A DNA stretch of 12,558 bases from NCBI GenBank assembly GCA_003525885.1, contig DQIG01000250.1:1-12558 (forward strand), read 5' to 3'. Shown here one piece after another: positions 7,822 to 12,558 of this stretch (position 1 is its first letter; each line of letters begins with the position of its first letter). A model generated the notes under the pieces. The model saw nothing but the letters and a program-made list of their open reading frames with translations. It was not told the origin of the DNA and made no database searches. This DNA comes from Stenotrophomonas sp. (GTDB taxonomy: Bacteria > Pseudomonadota > Gammaproteobacteria > Xanthomonadales > Xanthomonadaceae). The position numbers and the translations under genes were made by a program.

Positions 7822-7826
7822 TCCTT
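7822..7826 (-). promoter_or_regulatory. Ribosome binding site of ppnN
   Basis: AAGGA on the minus strand is 9 nt from a TTG codon (7812) and 15 nt from an ATG (7806) in the same frame. The spacing favours TTG, the codon type favours ATG; the protein changes by two residues only. Confidence 0.5.
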
Positions 7827-7856
7827 CAAGGTTTCCGACTGTACTGCCGCCCCCTT

Positions 7857-7888
7857 AAAAAGCAAAACGGCCGGGAAGCCCGACCGTT
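7857..7888 (-). terminator. Intrinsic terminator between the predicted RNA and ppnN
   Basis: On the minus strand AACGGTCGGG and CCCGGCCGTT pair over 10 bp (one G-U) around a CTT loop, followed by TTGCTTTTT. This is a textbook intrinsic terminator. It points toward ppnN and ends about 45 bp before its start, so it either ends an independent small RNA or attenuates ppnN. The unpaired U-run lies only on the minus-strand side. Confidence 0.8.
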
Positions 7889-7951
7889 GGATGTGTGCTG
7901 CCCGCGATCGCCTTTGCGGGACCGCCTGGGCGGCATTGGCGCCGCACACAT
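7857..7951 (-). ncRNA. Predicted structured RNA, about 95 nt (small RNA or ppnN leader)
   Basis: The predicted start A7951 is 7 nt past the -10 element and is the first base of a perfect 8-bp helix: ATGTGTGC (7944-7951) with GCACACAT (7891-7898). This helix encloses two hairpins, CCGC-CCAG-GCGG (7922-7933) and CCCGC/GCGGG (7916-7920 with 7901-7905, 10-nt loop), making a three-way-junction shape. The terminator hairpin and U-run follow immediately. The length and layout fit a bacterial trans-acting small RNA, or a riboswitch-like leader of ppnN. I recognise no known Rfam family and found no clear alternative antiterminator pairing, which leans toward a free RNA. A short open frame from the ATG at 7951 lacks a ribosome binding site. 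Confidence 0.55.
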
Positions 7952-7957
7952 TTCTGG

Positions 7958-7986
7958 ATGCTACGCCGTTGCCCGGCACCCTGCAA
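7958..7986 (-). promoter_or_regulatory. Sigma-70-type promoter of the predicted small RNA
   Basis: TTGCAG (7981-7986) and TAGCAT (7958-7963) are separated by exactly 17 bp on the minus strand. They match the -35 and -10 consensus at 3/6 and 4/6. The implied start coincides with the first base of the closing helix of the RNA, which adds independent support. Confidence 0.5.
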
Positions 7987-8000
7987 GCACTTTCGCCTGA

Positions 8001-8035
8001 ACGGAAAACGGCCGGGTTTTCCCGGCCGTTTCCGT
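8001..8035 (-). terminator. Intrinsic terminator of the TonB-dependent receptor gene
   Basis: Arms of 11 bp (AAACGGCCGGG with CCCGGCCGTTT) flank a four-base loop, with an outer ACGG/CCGT helix and one bulged base. It starts 25 bp after the receptor stop. On the minus strand the stem is followed by TTTTCCGTT, a modest U-run. The core stem is nearly the same as that of the terminator at 7857-7888. Confidence 0.78.
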
Positions 8036-8059
8036 TTACAGCAGAGCTACGTCAGCGCA

Positions 8060-11000
8060 TCAGAACTGGTAGCGGAAGCCCAGCTGCATCGACCACTGCG
8101 AGACACCGACGTCGAAGCCGTCAGCATCGGAGTTGGCGACGCTCGGCAGGTCCGCGCCACGGTAGTTGTAGACGTACTTGCCGTTGTACAGGCCCTGCAG
8201 GCTGGCAACACGAGCATTGGCGTAGAAGCCGTAGTCGTAGATGTTGCCCCACTTCTTGTTGAGCATGTTGCCGACGTTCTGGATGTCCAGCCAGATCTCC
8301 GACTTGTGACCCTTCATGAAGCCCGGCAGCTGCTGGCTGATGCGGATGTCGAAGGTGTTGATCCAGCCGGTACGGAACTGGTTGGCCGGAGCCACCTGGC
8401 CTTCGTACTTGGCCAGCTGCGGGTTGGCCGCCAGCCAGTCGAAGAACGACTTCTCCATCGCCGCGTCGGCGGTGAACTTGCCCGCATTGGACAGGGTGCC
8501 GAACAGGACCTCGCCGCGACGCGGCACGTAGAACAGGTCGTTGCCCGAACGGCCGTCGCCGTTGGCGTCGTTCACATAGATGTAGCTGTACGGACGGCCG
8601 CTGCGGCCTTCGTACACCAGGCCCACCTTGGTTTCGTAGTCGCCGAAGAACTTGTGCTTCCAGTTCAGCGAGCCCGACAGGCGGTCGCGGATCTGGTAGC
8701 GCGAGGTGTTCAGCATTTCCTCGTTGGCATTGAAGGCGTACTGGTAGCCCCAGCCCGAGCTGGCGGTGGAGCTGGTCAGGCTGCCCACTTCCTTGGCATC
8801 GGTGTAGGTGTAGCCCAGGTTCCAGGACCAGTCACTGCTCGCGCTCCACGGCTTGCTCAGCGAGACAGTGAACTGCGAGGTGCGGCCCTGATCGGTGTTG
8901 TCGATCAGGTAGACGTTGTTGAAGCCCTGTGCGGCATAACCATTGCGCGCATCGTTGGTGCCCCACGCCCTGCCGTCAGCCGAAGGCACGTAGTAGTTCA
9001 CGCGACCATCGGCACCGACCTGACGGCCCTTGCCCAGGTTCAGGTGCTGGTAGTACAGGCCATCCTTGACCTTGGTGACCAGCAGTTCGGCCGAAGCCAC
9101 CATGCCATACCACGGCAGCTCGTGATCGAAGGCCAGGTTGGCCTTGTACAGCGACGGCAGCTTGAAGTCGCGACCGACGAAGTTGACGTTCTGCAGCGCG
9201 CTGCCCGGGGTGGTCGGGACCGGCTGGTTGTCCTTGTCCGGATTGAACTTCTGGCCGTTGTAGCGGCTGATGTTGTACGAGTCGTAGTTGAAGCCGGTGG
9301 TGGAGTAGCTGTTGCTGATCCACACCTGCGGTGCATCACCCTGGAACAGGCCGATGCCGCCGCGCAGCTGGGTCGGGCGCTCGGTGTCGAAGGTGTAGTT
9401 GAAGCCGAAGCGCGGCTGGATCAGGAACTTGCTCGGGAACACCGCACTGTTGTCATAACCGAAGACAGTCTGCGCCTTCTGGTTGTAGGTCGGTGCCGGG
9501 CTGGCCTTCGGACGGTCGCCACGCAGACCCATGGTCAGGGTCAGGTTGCTGTTGACGTACCAGGTGTCCTGCACGAACAGGGCGAGGTTGCTGTACTTAT
9601 AGTCAGCCGCGATCGAATTCGCGCTCGTTTCCTTGTTCAGCTGGTAGGTCTGCCACTGGCCCTTGGCGAAATTGTCCAGGCCGTAGAAGGTGTAAGCACC
9701 CCACGAGCCAGCGCCATAGTAGTTGTAGACATCGTTGGTGTCGTACGAACCACCGAACTTCAGGTCGTGGTTACCCAGGGTCAGCGTACCGGCGGCGTAG
9801 TAGTTCCACGCCTTGGTTTCCAGCACGTTGTTCTGCGAGTTGGTCTCGGTACCCAGGAACAGCGAGTCGCCTTCCGGCGTGGTCACATCACCGCCGCGCG
9901 GGAAGTAGATGCGGATGCTCGGCGCATTGGTCGGCACCTGGCGGATGGCCGAGTACTCGCGGTACGAAGCCTTCAACTCGGTCGAGAAGGTGTCGGTCCA
10001 GTCGCTGAAGACCTGGGCGACGTAGCTCTCGTTGGTCTTGACGTGCTGGTACCAGTACGAGCTCAGCGACGCCTGCGAGGTCGAGCCCATGCCGTTGATG
10101 CGCAGCTTGCTCTGCTCGAGCTTGCTGTAACGGATGTTGGCGCGGTGGTTCTCGTTGATGTTCCAGTCGAGCTTCAGCGCGTACTCTTCCAGATCGGTGT
10201 TGCCGTTGCTTTCGATACCGCCGGCATCGAAGCCATAGCCCTTGGCGATTTCCTGGGCACGGGTCACGTCAGCCATGCTGTAGTCGGCGTTGGCCTTGCC
10301 CAGCGCGGTGCTGGACAGGTCGGCGCCCGGCGCGGACTGCTTGAACTTCTCGTAGTTGGCGAAGAAGAACAGCTTGTCCTTGACGATCGGGCCGCCCAGG
10401 GTCATGCCGTAGGTCTTTTCGTCGTTGAAGCCGTTGAACTTCTTGCCTTCCGGGTTCTTGCCGAACCAGTCACCGTCACGGTAGGTGCCGTAGACAGAAC
10501 CGTGGAATTCATTGGTACCGGACTTGGTCACCGCATTGACGGTGGCACCGGCGGCGCCAGCGATGCTGACGTCGTAGTTGGACAGGTTGATGTCCAGCGC
10601 TTCGATCGCTTCCATGGCGACCGGCTGGCGGCGGGTCGGCATGTTGTTGCCTTCCAGGCCGAAGGTGTCGCTGGCCGAGACGCCGTCGATGTTGATCGAG
10701 TTGTAGCGCGGGTTCTGGCCGCCGGCCGAGATCGAGCCCGAGGCGCGGTCGATGAAGGTCACGCGCGGATCCAGGCGCATCAGATCCTGGATGTTGCCGC
10801 CGATGGACGGCGCAATCTCGATCTGCTCCTGGCTGATGTTGGTGCCCGAGCCCATCTTGGTGGCGCTGAACACTTCCGAGCCGCCGCCGACAGCGGTGAC
10901 CTGCACGGTATCCAGGTTGGTGGCCTTGGCCACGTCACCGGTCAGGATGGCATTGATGGTGCCGGTCTGGTTCACGCCCAGGTAGACGCCATCTTCGGTC

Positions 11001-11278
11001 TTGGTACCTTCACCCGGCTTGGTGATGGTGATGGTGTACGGACCACCCACGCGCAGGCCGCGCGCGTTGTAGCGACCCGCCGCGTCGGTCGTAGCGCGCG
11101 AAACCGTGCCCGACTCGGTGTGGGTGATGGTGACTTCAGCGCCGGCGACGGGCTGGCCGCCGTTGGTCACGACCTGGCCGCCGACACCGGCAGTGGTGGT
11201 CTGGGCGAAGGCGGGAGCGGCAGCAAGTGCAGCCACGAGACCAAGGGTAAGCTTGGACATCCGGAGTGGGTGGGACAT
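8060..11278 (-). CDS. Oar-like TonB-dependent outer-membrane receptor
   Basis: The 1072-residue product is a TonB-dependent transporter of the Oar type: an outer-membrane beta-barrel with a plug, energised by TonB-ExbBD. The substrate cannot be told from sequence. Residues 1-25 form a Sec signal peptide ending AFA, before Q26. A carboxypeptidase-regulatory-like beta-sandwich follows (about 31-112; GVGGQVVTNGGQPVAGAEV, TTDAAGRYNARGLRVGGPY). The plug runs from about 123 (DTVQVTA) through IQDLMRLDPRVTF and NSINIDGVSASDTFGLEGNN to VNAVTKSGTNEFHGSVYG near 264, then the large barrel. The last residue is Phe (GFRYQF), as the Bam machinery prefers. I chose the ATG at 11278 because GAGG lies 10 nt upstream and it directly precedes a normal signal peptide; the frame is open to 11326 and another ATG lies at 11260. 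It is flanked by its own promoter and terminator, so probably monocistronic. Confidence 0.94.
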   Translation of the reverse strand: MSHPLRMSKLTLGLVAALAAAPAFAQTTTAGVGGQVVTNGGQPVAGAEVTITHTESGTVSRATTDAAGRYNARGLRVGGPYTITITKPGEGTKTEDGVYLGVNQTGTINAILTGDVAKATNLDTVQVTAVGGGSEVFSATKMGSGTNISQEQIEIAPSIGGNIQDLMRLDPRVTFIDRASGSISAGGQNPRYNSINIDGVSASDTFGLEGNNMPTRRQPVAMEAIEALDINLSNYDVSIAGAAGATVNAVTKSGTNEFHGSVYGTYRDGDWFGKNPEGKKFNGFNDEKTYGMTLGGPIVKDKLFFFANYEKFKQSAPGADLSSTALGKANADYSMADVTRAQEIAKGYGFDAGGIESNGNTDLEEYALKLDWNINENHRANIRYSKLEQSKLRINGMGSTSQASLSSYWYQHVKTNESYVAQVFSDWTDTFSTELKASYREYSAIRQVPTNAPSIRIYFPRGGDVTTPEGDSLFLGTETNSQNNVLETKAWNYYAAGTLTLGNHDLKFGGSYDTNDVYNYYGAGSWGAYTFYGLDNFAKGQWQTYQLNKETSANSIAADYKYSNLALFVQDTWYVNSNLTLTMGLRGDRPKASPAPTYNQKAQTVFGYDNSAVFPSKFLIQPRFGFNYTFDTERPTQLRGGIGLFQGDAPQVWISNSYSTTGFNYDSYNISRYNGQKFNPDKDNQPVPTTPGSALQNVNFVGRDFKLPSLYKANLAFDHELPWYGMVASAELLVTKVKDGLYYQHLNLGKGRQVGADGRVNYYVPSADGRAWGTNDARNGYAAQGFNNVYLIDNTDQGRTSQFTVSLSKPWSASSDWSWNLGYTYTDAKEVGSLTSSTASSGWGYQYAFNANEEMLNTSRYQIRDRLSGSLNWKHKFFGDYETKVGLVYEGRSGRPYSYIYVNDANGDGRSGNDLFYVPRRGEVLFGTLSNAGKFTADAAMEKSFFDWLAANPQLAKYEGQVAPANQFRTGWINTFDIRISQQLPGFMKGHKSEIWLDIQNVGNMLNKKWGNIYDYGFYANARVASLQGLYNGKYVYNYRGADLPSVANSDADGFDVGVSQWSMQLGFRYQF

Positions 11279-11380
11279 TTTTCGGTAGCCTCGATGCGAG
11301 TTGGCGATGGCGGAAAAAAAGCGCATCCAAACAGCCCTGCGGGTGGCTGGTCGGAGAGTTATCTGGGGTTCCCTACCGCT

Positions 11381-11396
11381 TGGCTGAAGGCAGCCA
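11381..11396 (-). other. 5' leader hairpin of the receptor mRNA
   Basis: TGGCTG and CAGCCA pair perfectly around a 4-nt loop, some 8 nt after the predicted transcription start. The leader is about 125 nt, long for a simple gene. The hairpin may stabilise the 5' end of the mRNA; no riboswitch class is recognised. Confidence 0.35.
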
Positions 11397-11402
11397 TAAC
11401 GG

Positions 11403-11420
11403 TTAACACTAGATTAACAC
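11403..11420. repeat. Tandem TTAACAC repeat at the receptor promoter
   Basis: TTAACAC occurs at 11403-11409 and 11414-11420, an 11-bp period close to one helical turn. The pair also contains an inverted GTTAA/TTAAC around 7 bp. One copy covers the predicted -10 element and the other the start point, a position suited to a repressor. Confidence 0.5.
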
Positions 11421-11439
11421 GCTACGCCATCAATGTGAC
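11411..11439 (-). promoter_or_regulatory. Likely promoter of the TonB-dependent receptor gene
   Basis: On the minus strand GTCACA (11434-11439) and TAATCT (11411-11416) are separated by 17 bp, matching the -35 and -10 consensus at 4/6 and 3/6. The start would be near 11404, giving a leader of about 125 nt. No better pair was seen in the gap between the SDR stop and the receptor start. Confidence 0.4.
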
Positions 11440-11510
11440 GGTTGTGCGACAAACGGCACCGGATCGCAACGCAATCGTGACGGATTCTTCATTCCGCTTT
11501 ACGGTGGCCT

Positions 11511-12287
11511 TCACGCGTCGCCGGACGGCTCGCTGGCGTCAAGGATGCGGCCCCGCCAGGCGCTGCCAGCACCGGACAGCAGGGTCACCGCGGCCGCCGC
11601 CGCGGCTTCCGGCGTGCGGGCGGCCGGGTCCTGATCGACGGAATAGGCACGAGCCCGCAGTGCCGTGCGCAGGGGCCCCGGGTACAGACCGCTGACCCGG
11701 ACCGGGCTGCGGCCCAGCTCATCGTGGAGGCTGCCGATCAGGCCACGCAGGCCATGCTGGGCCACGCCGTACCCGCCCCAGTAGGCCTGCCCCACCCGTT
11801 CGGGGGCATCGACCGCGAACACCAGGGCCGCGTCCTCGCGCTGCCGCAGCAGCGGCAGGCAGGCCTGGGCCAACCAGGCCGGGGCGGTCAGGGTGACGTG
11901 GACCGCGCGGGCGAAGCTGGCCGGGTCGGCCAGCTCGAACGGGGTCAGGCCGGGGAAATGCGCGGCGCAGACCAGAAGGCCGTCCAGCCGCCCCAGCTCG
12001 CGCTGCAGGGCCTGGGCCAGTTCGGCATAGTCATCGGGACCGGCGCCTTCCAGGTCCAGCGGGTACAGCAGGGGTTCCGGGCCGACCGCCTGGACCTGGG
12101 CATAGACCCGGTCCAGCCGGCGCGGCTTGCGCCCCAGCAGGACCACGGTGGCCCCGGCCGCTGCGGCGGCGACCGCCGCGGCGCTGCCCAGTCCTCCCCC
12201 GGCGCCGGCGACCAGCACAACGCGGTCCTGCAACGGGCGGCCATCGAGCGCCCCGTCAGTCGGTGACGTCGACGGCCAGGCACTCAT
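11511..12287 (-). CDS. YciK-like short-chain dehydrogenase/reductase with degraded active site
   Basis: The 258-residue product has the Rossmann fold of short-chain dehydrogenases and aligns with E. coli YciK, for example VVLVAGAGGGLG against ILVTGASDGIG, QACLPLLR against QALLPLLL, YPGPLRTALRARAYSVDQDP against NPGGTRTAMRASAFPTEDP. The cofactor loop GAGGGLG (28-34) is intact, and LLGRKPRRL follows beta-2 in an NADP-like way. The catalytic tetrad is not intact: the tyrosine remains (Y173) but the lysine of YxxxK is Q177, the serine position (13 before Tyr) is D160, the catalytic Asn position is T132, and NNAG reads VCAA. It may bind a dinucleotide without normal SDR catalysis. Its ATG overlaps the grxD stop as ATGA, so translation is coupled. 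No terminator is evident after the stop. Confidence 0.9.
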   Translation of the reverse strand: MSAWPSTSPTDGALDGRPLQDRVVLVAGAGGGLGSAAAVAAAAAGATVVLLGRKPRRLDRVYAQVQAVGPEPLLYPLDLEGAGPDDYAELAQALQRELGRLDGLLVCAAHFPGLTPFELADPASFARAVHVTLTAPAWLAQACLPLLRQREDAALVFAVDAPERVGQAYWGGYGVAQHGLRGLIGSLHDELGRSPVRVSGLYPGPLRTALRARAYSVDQDPAARTPEAAAAAAVTLLSGAGSAWRGRILDASEPSGDA

Positions 12288-12558
12288 CCCTGGGTCGCCT
12301 CTTCGACGATGCGCTTGAGCTCGCCGGATTCAAACAGTTCCATGACGATGTCGCAGCCGCCGATCAACTCACCGTTGATGAACAGCTGCGGGAAGGTCGG
12401 CAGGTTGGAGAAGCGCGGCAGGTTGGCGCGGATCTCCGGCTCTTCGAGCACGTTGACGGTGCGCAGGGCGACGGCGCCGGCGGCCATCAACGCCTGCACG
12501 GCGCGGCTGGAAAAGCCGCACATCGGGTATTGCGGGGTGCCCTTCATGAACAGCACGA
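12284..12558 (-). CDS. grxD: GrxD monothiol glutaredoxin (5' end outside window)
   Basis: GrxD (Grx4) is a cytosolic CGFS-type glutaredoxin that binds a [2Fe-2S] cluster with glutathione and takes part in iron-sulfur cluster transfer and iron homeostasis. About 91 residues are present. FMKGTPQYPMCGFS carries the conserved Lys and the single-cysteine CGFS site, and TFPQLFINGELIGGCDIVMELFESGEL holds the cis-proline and glutathione-binding loop. Compared with E. coli GrxD about 15 N-terminal residues lie beyond the window edge. The GTG at 12556 is an internal Val codon, not the start, because family members continue upstream. The stop overlaps the SDR start by ATGA. Confidence 0.95.
   Translation of the reverse strand, partial: VLFMKGTPQYPMCGFSSRAVQALMAAGAVALRTVNVLEEPEIRANLPRFSNLPTFPQLFINGELIGGCDIVMELFESGELKRIVEEATQG

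Noticed and set aside
7830..7951. Short peptide frame of about 40 codons starting inside the predicted RNA
   Set aside because: The ATG at 7951 is at the predicted transcript end with no ribosome binding site, the product is Arg-rich as expected by chance at this GC, and the frame runs through the terminator.
6529..8262. Plus-strand open frame of 577 codons opposite ppnN
   Set aside because: It is the antisense shadow of ppnN and passes through the promoter and terminator elements of the gap; no domain or start context supports it.
11461..11510. Terminator after the SDR gene
   Set aside because: Only a 4-bp CGGA/TCCG stem and an imperfect GATTGC/GCGATC repeat are present, with no U-run.
7895..11695. 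Plus-strand open frame of 1266 codons lying opposite the TonB-dependent receptor gene
   Set aside because: It mirrors the receptor codons in high-GC DNA, its composition is V/A/R/G-rich without recognisable domains, and it runs across the receptor promoter and terminators. It is a shadow frame.
12554..12556. GTG as the start codon of grxD
   Set aside because: The Val matches an internal position of GrxD proteins, and about 15 more N-terminal residues are expected outside the window.

Overview
The window looks like chromosomal DNA of a GC-rich gammaproteobacterium of the Xanthomonadaceae, most likely Stenotrophomonas or a close relative. I base this on the fimT-pilV-pilW-pilX-pilY1 minor-pilin order, the Oar-like TonB-dependent receptor with a carboxypeptidase-regulatory N-terminus, and general codon and base composition. 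This is inference from protein resemblance; no search was run. Every gene I can support lies on the minus strand, so transcription runs from the right end of the window to the left.

In transcription order: (1) grxD, a CGFS monothiol glutaredoxin cut by the window edge, overlaps by ATGA with a short-chain dehydrogenase of the YciK type. That SDR has lost most of its catalytic residues. (2) A 232-bp gap carries the likely promoter and leader of a 1072-residue Oar-like TonB-dependent outer-membrane receptor, which ends at a strong hairpin terminator. (3) The next gap holds a compact predicted RNA of about 95 nt: a promoter with a 17-bp spacer, a start point falling on the first base of an 8-bp closing helix, two inner hairpins and an intrinsic terminator. 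It sits just upstream of ppnN, so it is either a free small RNA or a leader element of ppnN. (4) ppnN encodes the nucleotide 5'-monophosphate nucleosidase (LOG family). (5) A 161-bp gap with three perfect or near-perfect inverted repeats precedes the minor-pilin operon fimT-pilV-pilW-pilX-pilY1, whose last gene runs off the left edge.

The pilin genes are packed with a 4-bp overlap or gaps of 5 to 13 bp. They should be made together as the priming and tip complex of the type IV pilus, with PilY1 as the tip adhesin and mechanosensor. No gene-free stretch exceeds 300 bp. I see no tRNA, rRNA, CRISPR array, insertion sequence or prophage gene. The two items most worth follow-up are the structured RNA upstream of ppnN and the catalytically depleted SDR coupled to grxD.
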